In this document: positions 41,461 through 51,071 of the stretch, in pieces
Layout: each line of letters opens with the position of its first letter
How positions within the stretch are numbered: position 1 is the stretch's first letter
Assembly: GCF_025717555.1 (NCBI RefSeq)
Contig: NZ_JAJIRP010000001.1
Location: 248,001 to 312,000, forward strand
Source: Paucibacter sp. B2R-40
Lineage (GTDB): Bacteria > Pseudomonadota > Gammaproteobacteria > Burkholderiales > Burkholderiaceae_C
DNA: 64,000 nucleotides
Direction of reading: 5' to 3'
Notes under the pieces: generated by a model
The model's input: the letters and a program-made list of their open reading frames with translations, nothing else
Database searches by the model: none
Told to the model about the DNA's origin: nothing
Translations under genes and position numbers: made by a program

Positions 41461-42747
41461 TCAACGACCGGCGAGCGGGGCGGCGCCGCCAGGTTTGGCG
41501 CCAACTGGATCCGGTCTGGCGCGTACCCTGGCGCCGTCCTTCACCGGCTCGCTGCCCAGCACCAGGCGGTCCCCTTCGACCAGGCCGTCCAGCAGCTCGG
41601 CATAGCCGCCGCTGCGCAGGCCCAGGCGCACGCTTTGGCGGCGTGCTATACCTTTGTCGCGACCGTCCTCACCGACACGCAGCACCCAGGGCGCAGCGCT
41701 TTGAGGCTCACGCACGACGGCCAGCGGCAGCAGCAAGGCCTGCGGGCGGCGCGCCACCTCGATGTCCACCGACACCGTCATATCCTGGCTCAAATAGGGC
41801 GGTGGCGCCGGCACATCGAGCTTGACCTCGACCGCGCCGGTCTGCGCATTCACGCCGGGGTTGATGAACACCAAATGAGCCTCAAAGTGCTGATCGGGGT
41901 AGGCGTCGGCCGACGCCAGGGCTGGTTGGCCGGGTGCGATCAGGCGCAGATTGCGCTCGTCGATGCTCAAGACCAACTGGGTGCGCCCGGCCGGAGACAG
42001 CGTCATCAAAACTTTGCCGGCCTGCACCACATCGCCGACCTCCACCTTGCGGCCGATCAGCGTGCCGGCGGCCGGCGCGCTGATGCGGGCATAGCGGCTG
42101 CGGGCGGCTGCCGCCTCGGCGTTGGCACGCGCCTGCGCCAAGGCGGCGTCGGCCAGCGCGGCGTCGCTGCCGCCGGGGCGCAGCGCTTCGCTCTGTTTTT
42201 GGCTCAAGCGCCATTGCGCTTCATTGAAGGCCAGCGTCGTGCGAGCTTGATCCAGGGCGGCCTCACCGATGAAGCCCTGCTCGAACAGGGCTTGTTGCCG
42301 GTTCAGCTGAGATTTGGCGTTATTCAAATTGGCCAGTGCTTGGCGCAGCTGCTGTTCGGCCACCGGCGCTTGCAGTTCAGCGACTTGGCGCACCCGAGCC
42401 AAGGCCTGCTGCACCGCCAACTCGGCCTGGCGTTGACTGGCGCGCAACTCGGCCGATTCCAATTCCACCAGCAAATCGCCAGCTGCCACCTGTTGCCCCT
42501 CGGCCACCGGCACGCGCGTCACGGTGCCGGTGATCTGCGCGGCAATATCGGCCCGGTGCGGCGCCTCAACCCGGCCACTGGCCACCACCGACTGCACAAA
42601 ATCGCGCCGCAACAGCGTGCTGGTCATCACCTCCGGGCCGCGCCAACTGCGCCATGCGAGAGCGAGCAAAGCAAGTGCAAAAGCGAGCAAGGCGAGGCGC
42701 GAGGGCCAGCCTAGCTTACTCAGCATTGCGCGCAGGTCAATGTTCAT
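41461..42747 (-). CDS. HlyD/MacA-like periplasmic adaptor
   Basis: A 428-residue adaptor with one N-terminal helix (LALLAFALALLALAW), a lipoyl half (VPVAEGQQVAAGDLLVEL), a Gln/Ala coiled coil (about residues 95-205) and a second half (ISAPAAGTLIGRKVEVGDVV). It would join the ABC permease to a TolC-like channel. The ATG at 42747 (MNIDLRAML) gives the expected short cytoplasmic tail. It is the first gene of the efflux operon and lies 13 bp before the permease. Confidence 0.88.
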   Translation of the reverse strand: MNIDLRAMLSKLGWPSRLALLAFALALLALAWRSWRGPEVMTSTLLRRDFVQSVVASGRVEAPHRADIAAQITGTVTRVPVAEGQQVAAGDLLVELESAELRASQRQAELAVQQALARVRQVAELQAPVAEQQLRQALANLNNAKSQLNRQQALFEQGFIGEAALDQARTTLAFNEAQWRLSQKQSEALRPGGSDAALADAALAQARANAEAAAARSRYARISAPAAGTLIGRKVEVGDVVQAGKVLMTLSPAGRTQLVLSIDERNLRLIAPGQPALASADAYPDQHFEAHLVFINPGVNAQTGAVEVKLDVPAPPPYLSQDMTVSVDIEVARRPQALLLPLAVVREPQSAAPWVLRVGEDGRDKGIARRQSVRLGLRSGGYAELLDGLVEGDRLVLGSEPVKDGARVRARPDPVGAKPGGAAPLAGR

Positions 42748-42971
42748 GTGGGGCGGCGTCGGGGATTGCTGAACTGCCAATCTACGCCCGCTGTTTGAAT
42801 GCCGTCTTGTGCTGGGTCAATTTGGCGCGTGGAAAAAACGAACCTGACCCCATTTTTTTCCCAGATTCTCTACTGAGCTTGGCTCGCTGTGGCGCAAAAG
42901 CTGGGTGTGATGTGGGTGAATTCATTTGGGCGTACCCTACCGCGTCTTTCAACCCGCAAGGAACTCCCGTT

Positions 42972-43580
42972 ATGAAGCTCTATTACAGCCCCGGTGCCTG
43001 CTCACTGTCTCCGCACATTGTCTTGCTTGAAGCTGGCTTGAAGTTCGAGCTGGTCTTGGCCAGCACCAAGTCCAAGAAGCTTGCCGACGGGACCGATTTC
43101 TACAGCATCAATTCCAAGGGTTCGGTGCCGGTCTTGGAGCTGGACAATGGCGAGCGCCTGACGGAAGGCCCGGCCATCGTCCAATACATTGCCGATCTGG
43201 CACCCGGGACAAATCTGGCGCCGGCCAATGGCACGATGGCGCGCTATCGCCTGCAGGAATGGCTGAACTTCATCACGTCCGAGCTGCACAAGAGCTTCTC
43301 GCCGCTGTTCAACCCGGCCACGCCGGAAGATTACAAGCCGCAGGTGCGTGCCAAGCTGGCTGAGCGCTTCGCCTGGGTCAATGAGCAGCTCGAGGGCAAG
43401 CAATACTTGCTCGGCGATCACTTCACGCTGGCCGATGCCTATTTGTTCGTGGTCAGCAACTGGGGCCAGTATGTGGGCGTTGATGTCAGCGCTTACGCCA
43501 ATCTGGTGGACTTGCGCGCCCGTGTCGCGGCACGCCCGGCGGTGATCGCGGCGATGACCGCCGAAGGTCTGCTGAAGTAA
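42972..43580 (+). CDS. Glutathione S-transferase, beta class (GstA)
   Basis: A 202-residue cytosolic transferase that conjugates glutathione to electrophiles. The N-terminal thioredoxin-fold half reads KLYYSPGACSLSPHIVLLEAG, with Cys10 as the beta-class active site residue, and has GSVPVLELDNG and LTEGPAIVQYIAD. The C-terminal helical half is intact (FTLADAYLFVVSNW). The ATG at 42972 starts the domain; the frame is open for 318 bases upstream without homology. Its 5' region contains the CCTGACCCC element. Confidence 0.93.
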   Translation: MKLYYSPGACSLSPHIVLLEAGLKFELVLASTKSKKLADGTDFYSINSKGSVPVLELDNGERLTEGPAIVQYIADLAPGTNLAPANGTMARYRLQEWLNFITSELHKSFSPLFNPATPEDYKPQVRAKLAERFAWVNEQLEGKQYLLGDHFTLADAYLFVVSNWGQYVGVDVSAYANLVDLRARVAARPAVIAAMTAEGLLK

Positions 43581-43595
43581 GCCGGCGTACCCGCG

Positions 43596-46193
43596 TCAGC
43601 TGCGCGCCTCCCAGGCACGCACCCAGGGCAGCATTTGTTCGGCCGGCATGGGTCGGGCGATGCCATAACCCTGTGCCAGCTCGCAGCCCATGGCGAGCAG
43701 TTGCTCGCCATGGCTTTGGGTTTCCACCCCTTCCGCGATGACCTGGCGCTTGAAGGCCGCAGCCAGGCCAATGATGCCTTGCACAATGGCCAGCGCCTCA
43801 TGATCGATCAACATGTCGCGCACAAAACTCTGATCAATTTTTAGCGTCTCAGCGGGCAAATTCTTGAGGTAGGTCAGCGAGGAATAGCCGGTGCCAAAAT
43901 CATCGATAGAAAAGTGCACGCCCAGCTGCCCGCATTCCCGCATCATTTGTGACACGACCTGCAGATTTTCCAGCGAGCTGGTTTCCAGTATTTCCAGCTC
44001 CAGCCGCCCATTGCCGACACGTGGATGGCGACGCAGGATCTGCGCCAGTTGGCTGACAAAGTCCTGTTGCTGAAACTGCCAGGCACTGACGTTGACGCTG
44101 ACAGCAAGGGCCAGATCCTGATCCTGCCACGCTTCAATGTGCCGCAAAGCGGTTTCGATCACCCAATAGCCGAGCCTCACGCCCAGCGCATGCCCCTCCA
44201 GCAGCGGCAAGAAGGCGGCCGGAGCGAGCAGGCCTTGCTGCGGGTGGCGCCAGCGGATCAAGGCCTCAGCACCCATCACAAGGCCGCTGCGCAAATTGAC
44301 CTTGGGTTGAAAATGCAGTTCGAACTCCGACTGCTCCAGCGCAACTTGCAGGCGCTGCAAGCCTTCGCCGCGATGCTTGAACTCGGCGTCCTGGGCGGCG
44401 TCAAAAAGTTGGTAGCGATTCTTGCCGTTTTGTTTGGCCTCGTACATGGCGCGATCGGCATGACGCATCAATTGATCGGCCTCCACATCGTCTTGCGGAT
44501 AGAGCGTCACGCCGATGCTGGCAGACACCTGCAACAAGTGCTCCCCGAAGATGATGGGCTCGGAGCAAGCCTTCAAGATGCGCTCGATCAAGGCGTTGAG
44601 TTCGGCCTGTCCTCGCACATCGACAAGCACCAACACAAACTCATCGCCGCCGATGCGCGCCAAGGTGTCGACCTCGCGCAAGGCCGACTTCATCCGTTGA
44701 GAGACCGTGATCAAGAGTTGATCGCCGACGCCATGACCATGCTTGTCGTTGACGGCTTTGAAGCCATCCAAGTCCAGATACAAGACCGCCAAGGTCTGGT
44801 CCTGGCGCGCACTATTGGCCATCGCCTGGCGCAGGCGGTCAGACAGCAGCAGCCGGTTGGGCAAGTCCGTCATCGCGTCGTAATGGGCGAAATGCTCCAG
44901 CTTTTCGGTCTGCATGCGCAGCGGCGTGATGTCCGCAAACAAAGCGACATAGCTTTGAATTTGGCCAGAGCTGTCCTCAATTGCGCTGACCGTCAACAGC
45001 GCAGCAAAGTCACTGCCGTCCTCGCGCCGACTCCAGACCTCGCCCTGGCAATGACCGGTCTGCCGCAAGGCTTGCCACATGGCTTCGATCTTGCTGGCGT
45101 CTTCGACGCCGTTGCAGACCTGCCGGTAGTCCTGACCCAGCACCGCTTGGCGGCTATGGCCGGTGATGCGTGTGAACGCCTCGTTGACGTCCAGCAGCAC
45201 GCCGGCCGGGCTGGCAATCACAATCCCTTCGCTGGTATAGGTGAATACATTGGCGGTCAGACGCAAGCGTGCTTCGGCGAGCTTCTTTTTGCTGATGTCG
45301 CGGGCAATCTTGGAGGCGCCGATGATGCGCTTGTGCGCGTCACGAATGGGTGAGATTGACACCGACACATGCACCAGGCTGCCATCCTTGCGTTGGCGCA
45401 CGGTTTCAAAGTGGTCAACCTTTTCGCCCGCCAGCAGCAGTTCCAGAATGAAGCGTTCTTCGTCCTTGCGATCCAAGGGGAACAGCAACAGCATCGGCTG
45501 GCCTATCATTTCCTCGGCGGTGTAGCCAAAAATAGTTTGTGCGCCGGCATTCCAGCTGGTGACGACACCGTCCAGGGTCTTGCTGATGATGGCGTCGTCA
45601 GAGGACTGGACGATGGCCTCAAAAAGTGCGAGAGCTGTGCGTGGATCTGACATCGCGCCAAAGTCCGCGTCTGGCATGCGAGTTTTCTGCGCAAGGTGGT
45701 CTGCTGGCGGGCTCACGTGGTGAACCAGCTTGGTCAAGTCGCGCGCCACCGTGACGACCGAACAGACCCGGCCGGCCGGTGTCAGTTCCGGCGTGAGCCG
45801 GGTTTGCATCAGATGTGCGCCCTCGGGCCCGGTGTAGGTGAACTGAATGGTGCTGGGCTGGCCAGTAAGGAAGACCTCGGTCAGCGAGGCATCCCAAAGT
45901 GCCACCTGGTCAGGCGGCATGCCCAACTCGGTATTGGAGCGACCGATGAACTGCGCCGCTGCGCGTCCGGTGATGCGCTCGATCGCCTTGTTGACGTAGA
46001 GGTGGCGAAATTGCGGGTCAAACTGCGCCACGACATCCTGCATGAAGTCCGCAAAACCCATGTCGATGCTACTGCTCGCAGCTTCGGGTGCTGGGCCTTG
46101 GCCATCGAGAACACATGGCTTTACCAAAGCATGCGCCGCCCTGAGCCTGGCCTGTTTGGCCGCAGCATCGTCCGGAATGTCACCAGGATTCAT
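43596..46193 (-). CDS. PAS-GGDEF-EAL cyclic-di-GMP signalling protein
   Basis: An 865-residue cytoplasmic protein. Three PAS-like modules lie at about residues 45-150, 195-310 and 320-430 (FGYTAEEMIGQ and ITGHSRQAVLGQDYRQ), followed by a GGDEF domain with intact RIGGDEFVLVL near 545 and an EAL domain with GAEALIRWRH, DDFGTGYSSL and KIDQSFV. It could make and break c-di-GMP; in such fusions often only the EAL part is active. The start at 46193 has GGAGG upstream; an earlier in-frame start at 46295 looks less likely. It has no membrane helix. Confidence 0.93.
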   Translation of the reverse strand: MNPGDIPDDAAAKQARLRAAHALVKPCVLDGQGPAPEAASSSIDMGFADFMQDVVAQFDPQFRHLYVNKAIERITGRAAAQFIGRSNTELGMPPDQVALWDASLTEVFLTGQPSTIQFTYTGPEGAHLMQTRLTPELTPAGRVCSVVTVARDLTKLVHHVSPPADHLAQKTRMPDADFGAMSDPRTALALFEAIVQSSDDAIISKTLDGVVTSWNAGAQTIFGYTAEEMIGQPMLLLFPLDRKDEERFILELLLAGEKVDHFETVRQRKDGSLVHVSVSISPIRDAHKRIIGASKIARDISKKKLAEARLRLTANVFTYTSEGIVIASPAGVLLDVNEAFTRITGHSRQAVLGQDYRQVCNGVEDASKIEAMWQALRQTGHCQGEVWSRREDGSDFAALLTVSAIEDSSGQIQSYVALFADITPLRMQTEKLEHFAHYDAMTDLPNRLLLSDRLRQAMANSARQDQTLAVLYLDLDGFKAVNDKHGHGVGDQLLITVSQRMKSALREVDTLARIGGDEFVLVLVDVRGQAELNALIERILKACSEPIIFGEHLLQVSASIGVTLYPQDDVEADQLMRHADRAMYEAKQNGKNRYQLFDAAQDAEFKHRGEGLQRLQVALEQSEFELHFQPKVNLRSGLVMGAEALIRWRHPQQGLLAPAAFLPLLEGHALGVRLGYWVIETALRHIEAWQDQDLALAVSVNVSAWQFQQQDFVSQLAQILRRHPRVGNGRLELEILETSSLENLQVVSQMMRECGQLGVHFSIDDFGTGYSSLTYLKNLPAETLKIDQSFVRDMLIDHEALAIVQGIIGLAAAFKRQVIAEGVETQSHGEQLLAMGCELAQGYGIARPMPAEQMLPWVRAWEARS

Positions 46194-46359
46194 GGGCACC
46201 TCCGCCTCACCAAAATCCTCTCCACCTTGCCCTGCCGATGGATAGGCGCTAGGGCCCGAGTACAACATGAGCTGCGCTTGCTTGACAAGCCTCAAATCAG
46301 CCGCGATTGCGAGCTGCGAGCTGCGATCAAGCCAGCATTCAGCCGCAGCCCTGCGTAGC

Positions 46360-47244
46360 TCAACCCGCCCCGCGCTGCTTGTAGAACTCCACCACCAGCG
46401 GATCCACGCCGACCAGTTCGGCGTCGGTCAATGTGACCAAACCATCATGTTGAGCGGCCTTGAGCATGACCTGACCCTCGGGCGTGGCCGGGAAGTCCAG
46501 CAAAGCTTGCCGCAAGCGTTCGACTTGCGGTCGCAGACGCGGATGTGTCATATAGGCCATCGGCGTGAGCCCCTTGGGCGCACGCAGCAGCACTCGAAAG
46601 CGGCCGCTCAGCTCGACCGGCAAGATGCCCAAAGTGGAAGCCGAACCGACTGCTGCTGCCGCGTCGCCCTTGAGCATGCGCTGCACGCCGTTGCGCTGAG
46701 TGCCGGCGATGATGAGTTTGAAGTCGCGTCCCGGCACCAGCCCCTGGTCGCGCATCGCGCGCAAAGCAATCAAGACATGCACGGCAAATGGGTCGGCCAC
46801 CAGTACCGCTTGTTGGGCCAGGTCTTGCAGGCGTTTGACCGGGCTGTCCTGCGGCACGATCAGCAGCGGCTCCAAAGGCGCGGTGGCGCGCACCAGCGGC
46901 AGGAAGCTGGCCTCGCGGTGCAGGATGCGGGCCACATGGGGCGAGGCGCCGACCAGATCGAACTCGCCGCGCCTGGCGCGTTCGATGAATTGCTCAAAGT
47001 CCGGCGCGGAGGCCAGCCGAGCGGGCTTGCCCAGCGAGCGCTCGAACAAGTTCACCACCGGCTCGTACAGGCGCACCAGCTGCTGCACCGGCAGATAGGG
47101 GACCATGCCGAAGACAATGCCGCCGCTGGCGCTTTCGCTCGTGCTGGTCTGGGCAAAAGTACTCGCTGCGCTGCTTGCACTCAGGCCGACCAGCCAGGCC
47201 AAACAATGGCGTCGCCGCAGCTTCAGGTGAACAACAGACATCAT
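46360..47244 (-). CDS. PhnD-like periplasmic substrate-binding protein
   Basis: A 294-residue secreted binding protein of the phosphate/phosphite/phosphonate family. A signal peptide (CLAWLVGLSASSAASTFAQ) precedes FGMVPYLPVQQLVRLYEPVVN, and RRGEFDLVGASPHVARIL and VLVADPFAVHV follow the PhnD pattern. It lies 21 bp after a sensor kinase gene with no permease or ATPase nearby, so it may serve as a sensor partner rather than a transporter component. It is 7 kb from the C-P lyase operon, which has no phnCDE. Start chosen for GGAG upstream. Confidence 0.85.
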   Translation of the reverse strand: MMSVVHLKLRRRHCLAWLVGLSASSAASTFAQTSTSESASGGIVFGMVPYLPVQQLVRLYEPVVNLFERSLGKPARLASAPDFEQFIERARRGEFDLVGASPHVARILHREASFLPLVRATAPLEPLLIVPQDSPVKRLQDLAQQAVLVADPFAVHVLIALRAMRDQGLVPGRDFKLIIAGTQRNGVQRMLKGDAAAAVGSASTLGILPVELSGRFRVLLRAPKGLTPMAYMTHPRLRPQVERLRQALLDFPATPEGQVMLKAAQHDGLVTLTDAELVGVDPLVVEFYKQRGAG

Positions 47245-47265
47245 CGGCGCTCCCACCTGACCCGC

Positions 47266-48783
47266 TCAGCCTTGCGCCTTGAGCGGCGCGACCAAGGGAA
47301 TATTGATGCTGAAGCAGCAGCCCTGGCCGGGCTCGCTGCGTACGCTGATTTGCCCGCCCAGCAGCCCGCTCACCAAATTGCGCACGATGGACAGGCCCAG
47401 GCCGGAGCCGCCCTGGCCCAATCTGGTCGTGAAGAAGGGCTCAAAAATACGGCTCTGTAACTCGGCCGTCATGCCATGGCCATCGTCGCGCACCTGCAAG
47501 TCCAAGCGCCCATCCGCTTGGCTGGCGCTGATCTGTATCACCCCGCCGAGCCGCCCGTTGAAGGCATGCCGCTCGGCGTTTTGAATCAAATTGCCAAGCA
47601 CTTGGTCCAGCGGGCCGGGATAGCTGTCCAACTCAATGCCGGCCGGCACCCGCAACTCGACCCGGGTTTGGCTGCGTTTGAGGCTAGGCCCAAAGCTCAA
47701 GACCAGATCTTCCAGCACCTCGCAAAGATCGAACTTGCGCCGATATTGGCTGCTGTCATCGACCGCCACTCGCTTGAAACTGCTGATCAACTCGGCCGCC
47801 CTTTGCGTCGCACGCAACACCAGGGCGGCCATCTGTTCGCCGTTATTGAGGGCATCGCTCAGGCCCCGGCGCGAGACTTGCTGCTGCTGCACCAGCAGCG
47901 CGGTGTCCTGCATCAGGCTTTGCAGTGATGAGGCGGCCGTCACCGCATTGCCGATGGGGGTGTTGAGCTCATGAGAGATGCCCGCCACCAGGGCGCCCAG
48001 CGAGGCCAGTTTTTGCGCCTCGACCAACTCGTCTTGGGTATACCGCAAGCGGGTCAGCGCTTGCTCAAGGTGTTCGGTGCGCTGGGTGACGCGCAACTCC
48101 AGCGCCTCATTGGCCTCTTGCAAAGACAGCTCGGCCGCTTGTTGTGCCTTGAAGCGTTCTGACAAGGCCTTGGACATCTGGTTGAAGGCGCCCGCCAGCA
48201 GCGCCAATTCATTGCTGCCACTGGCTTCGATTTGCACATCGGACTCGCCAGCGGCCATGCGGTCTGCGCCGGCGTGCAAGGCGCTCAGCCGCTGGGTCAG
48301 TAGGCGCGCCACCATGACCTGCGAGGCGGCGGCCAGCAGCAAGGTGCCCAAGCACAGCGCCAGCAATTGCCACTGCACTTGGGCGGCCGCTTGGCGCTCG
48401 CCGGTGCGGGCGATGCCGAAACTGGCTTGTCCGTAGTTGCGCGAGCCCATGTGCAAATCCCGCACAAAGCCTTGCGCATCGCTGCCTTGTGCCAGCCCGA
48501 CGCTGGCCAGCGTTACGCCGCGACTATCGCTGATCTGGATATAGCTGAAGTCGCCGCGCTGGACCAGGGTTTGGGCCAATTCTTCGATCGAGGCCAGGTC
48601 AGACACGGCCAGCATGGGCCCCAGCGACGCCGACAGCAGCGAGGCACTGCGCTCCCCGGCGCGCGCGGTTTCTTGCGCCATGGCATCAACGACGATCCAG
48701 CGTGCGGCCAACAAGATCACCAGGGTGGCAATCGAGAACACCACCGCAGTGGTCAACACAAGCTGTTGTCGGAGTGTGTGCAT
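47266..48783 (-). CDS. Membrane sensor histidine kinase
   Basis: A 505-residue kinase. Two N-terminal helices (residues about 8-32 and 136-156) bracket a periplasmic sensing segment of about 100 residues, followed by a HAMP linker (ALHAGADRMAAGESDVQI), a coiled coil, and the kinase core: H-box ISHELNTPIGN near residue 273, N-box NLIQNAERH and G-boxes DDGHGMT and GQGGSGLGLSIV. No response regulator is adjacent; the gene is followed by the PhnD-like protein. Signalling could run through that protein to the kinase. Confidence 0.92.
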   Translation of the reverse strand: MHTLRQQLVLTTAVVFSIATLVILLAARWIVVDAMAQETARAGERSASLLSASLGPMLAVSDLASIEELAQTLVQRGDFSYIQISDSRGVTLASVGLAQGSDAQGFVRDLHMGSRNYGQASFGIARTGERQAAAQVQWQLLALCLGTLLLAAASQVMVARLLTQRLSALHAGADRMAAGESDVQIEASGSNELALLAGAFNQMSKALSERFKAQQAAELSLQEANEALELRVTQRTEHLEQALTRLRYTQDELVEAQKLASLGALVAGISHELNTPIGNAVTAASSLQSLMQDTALLVQQQQVSRRGLSDALNNGEQMAALVLRATQRAAELISSFKRVAVDDSSQYRRKFDLCEVLEDLVLSFGPSLKRSQTRVELRVPAGIELDSYPGPLDQVLGNLIQNAERHAFNGRLGGVIQISASQADGRLDLQVRDDGHGMTAELQSRIFEPFFTTRLGQGGSGLGLSIVRNLVSGLLGGQISVRSEPGQGCCFSINIPLVAPLKAQG

Positions 48784-48866
48784 GCGCGTCGTTATGTCAG
48801 GCTCCCAGACCTGAGCATAAGCTTATTTGCTGGCGCCACCTGCAAAGCGGCCACCCAGCTCCCGCC

Positions 48867-50939
48867 TTACTGCGTCGGCAGGGCGTAGCGGGTGTAGTAA
48901 CGCCGCCCCGTCGAGTCTTGCGCGCCGAGCCAGAACTCGGCCGACACGGTAGCCGAGCTCGGCAGCGCCACGGGCGCCAACGTCAGCGTGGTGAGCGGTG
49001 CATTCGGTGGCTCGGTATCGACGAACAGGGGCAAGATAAAGCCGACCAGCAAGACCCGCACGCTGATCAAGCGCATATCCGGATTGGCCGCCGCCCAGGT
49101 GGCGAAATTGAAGGTCAGCCCGCTACGGAAGGCCTGCGCCGTGAGCGGCTGGCTGCTGCTCAAGGCGTCGATGGCGGGGAAGCGCGCGGTCGCCGACTCG
49201 GCCGGCACATCCGCCGGCAAATAAGCCGTGGCGGTCTCCGTCAGCGCCTTGTCATCGAGCGTGAAGCTGGCCATGTATTTGGCGCCGCGTTGGCTTTCGG
49301 CGCTGCCCAGCCAACCCAGTGCGGATTGTTTGAGCACCAGCTCGGTAATGCTGCCGGTGGGCTTCACCAGCTTGGCACCGGGCGTGTCGGACAGGCAGAG
49401 CAGCTTGCGGCTGCAGTAGGCGAAAGGGATGCTGTAGCCACTCTGCAATTGCACCGTGGCGGTATCCATGATCTTGGTCGGCGTGGCGGTCGATGTCTGC
49501 GCTTGAATCGCGACTTGTATGCCCACCCAGGGATTGGGTTCAGGGCTGGAGGCGCTGCCGCTGGCCGCGCTGACGCTGCCATCCGCCCCCAAATGAATCA
49601 CGCTGACCGGGTAGACATTGACGCCAAAGCCCTTGCCATTGCCGACCAAGCCCCATTGGCCTGGCGTGGTGGCGTTGGCGCCTTTGGTGAAGGACACCGC
49701 GTCACTGAACTGGGCCAGCAAGCTGCCGCTGGCGTCGCTGACATTGGCGGATACCAGCACTTTCTTGCACAAGCCCACCAGCAGCGCGTCATCGGCGCAG
49801 CCGGTCACCATGAAGCGGCCGATCTGGCCCTTCTTGCTCGCGAAGTCGGCCAGCTTGGCGGCCGTGGCGTCTTTGTCGGCGCTGTTGTGCTGGGTGTAGG
49901 CGCTCAGCTGCGCGGCCGCTTTGAAGTCAGCGGCCGTCTTGCCCTGCGAGATCAGGGCGTTCAGGCTTTTGGCCAGCTCATCCAGCAGCGGCAGATTGTC
50001 CAGCGTCGCCTTGGCGGTAGAGGCCAGCTTCAGCGTTGAGGTAATGGCCGTGGCCGGGGTGCCGCCGGTCGCTTTGAGCAATTCGGTCTGGGCCAGGCCC
50101 AAACTGACTTGCACCTCTGGGGTGGCGCTGGTGCTCAGTTTGTTGCTGATCAGCAGCTGCTCGATGCCCTTATTGTTCTTGCCCAATTGCACTCGCAAAG
50201 ACTCCAGCAGCAAATCTTGCGCCGACTTGTCGGCCACAAAGCTGGCGTCGCCGAGCAGATCCAGTGCGGCCGCATTGGTGAACTTGAGGTCGCTCAGCTG
50301 GGTTTTGATCATGCTCTTGACGAACTCGCCAGCGGCGCTGGCGGCCGAGGCGGCCGGTGCGGCCATCGCCGCTGCGCTGGCGGCCGGGCTGGCAAACACC
50401 GGCTGCGGGTCGCTGCCGATGGCCAATGCGACGATGGCATTGCTGAGCGGCGTGATATTGGCCCACATGGCCGGCTTGCTGGCATCCATCAAAGGCACGG
50501 CAGAGTGCAGGACCTGCGGATTGCCGGCGGCGTCGATGCCGCTGACCTGCACCAGCAGCGGGGCTTTCAAAACTTTGTTGTTGAGGGTCAGGGTGTAGCT
50601 GCCATCCGTGGGTCGGGTCGTGGCCGAGCCGACCGGCGCACCGGTGCCGTCCATCACCTTGACCCTTGCGTTGGTCAACGGCGAGCCCAGCGCTGCGACG
50701 CCGCTGAGTGTGGGTGCGACAGTAAAAGTGGTCACGCCGGGTGTAGTCGCGTCCGGTTTGGGGGTGCTGCCGCTGTCCGAGCCGCCGCCACCGCCGCAGG
50801 CGCCCAGGCTCAGCACGACGGCCAATCCCAAGCCCAATCTGAGCTGGGGTGCCCAGCCAAACAGCCACGCTCCTGCCTTGATGCGACCCGGCGAGGTGCG
50901 ACCCGGCAAAGCCGGCGCGGTGTTGGTGGAGCTGTGCAT
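48867..50939 (-). CDS. Large lipoprotein of unknown function
   Basis: About 690 residues, with a lipobox ending at Cys48 (LSLGAC) and a Gly/Ser-rich spacer after it. It has a carboxypeptidase-regulatory-like beta module near residue 75 (VKVMDGTGAPVGS...GSYTLTL), an Ala-rich region near residue 180 (ASPAASAAAMAAPAAS), and a long C-terminal beta-rich half. I do not recognise a family. The start is uncertain: ATGs at 50939, 50972 and 50996 are possible, and none has a good ribosome-binding site. It should be anchored in the envelope. Confidence 0.7.
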   Translation of the reverse strand: MHSSTNTAPALPGRTSPGRIKAGAWLFGWAPQLRLGLGLAVVLSLGACGGGGGSDSGSTPKPDATTPGVTTFTVAPTLSGVAALGSPLTNARVKVMDGTGAPVGSATTRPTDGSYTLTLNNKVLKAPLLVQVSGIDAAGNPQVLHSAVPLMDASKPAMWANITPLSNAIVALAIGSDPQPVFASPAASAAAMAAPAASAASAAGEFVKSMIKTQLSDLKFTNAAALDLLGDASFVADKSAQDLLLESLRVQLGKNNKGIEQLLISNKLSTSATPEVQVSLGLAQTELLKATGGTPATAITSTLKLASTAKATLDNLPLLDELAKSLNALISQGKTAADFKAAAQLSAYTQHNSADKDATAAKLADFASKKGQIGRFMVTGCADDALLVGLCKKVLVSANVSDASGSLLAQFSDAVSFTKGANATTPGQWGLVGNGKGFGVNVYPVSVIHLGADGSVSAASGSASSPEPNPWVGIQVAIQAQTSTATPTKIMDTATVQLQSGYSIPFAYCSRKLLCLSDTPGAKLVKPTGSITELVLKQSALGWLGSAESQRGAKYMASFTLDDKALTETATAYLPADVPAESATARFPAIDALSSSQPLTAQAFRSGLTFNFATWAAANPDMRLISVRVLLVGFILPLFVDTEPPNAPLTTLTLAPVALPSSATVSAEFWLGAQDSTGRRYYTRYALPTQ

Positions 50940-51071
50940 GGTTGCGATCTGTGGAGCGGAAGTTCCCGTCATGATAGGCAGGCCGCCCGCTGCCAAAGCG
51001 TCGATGAGCCGGGGCTTTCGGCTGGTTATCGCGGCCCGGCCAAACCCTCTAATTGACCGGCAAACTCCTTG

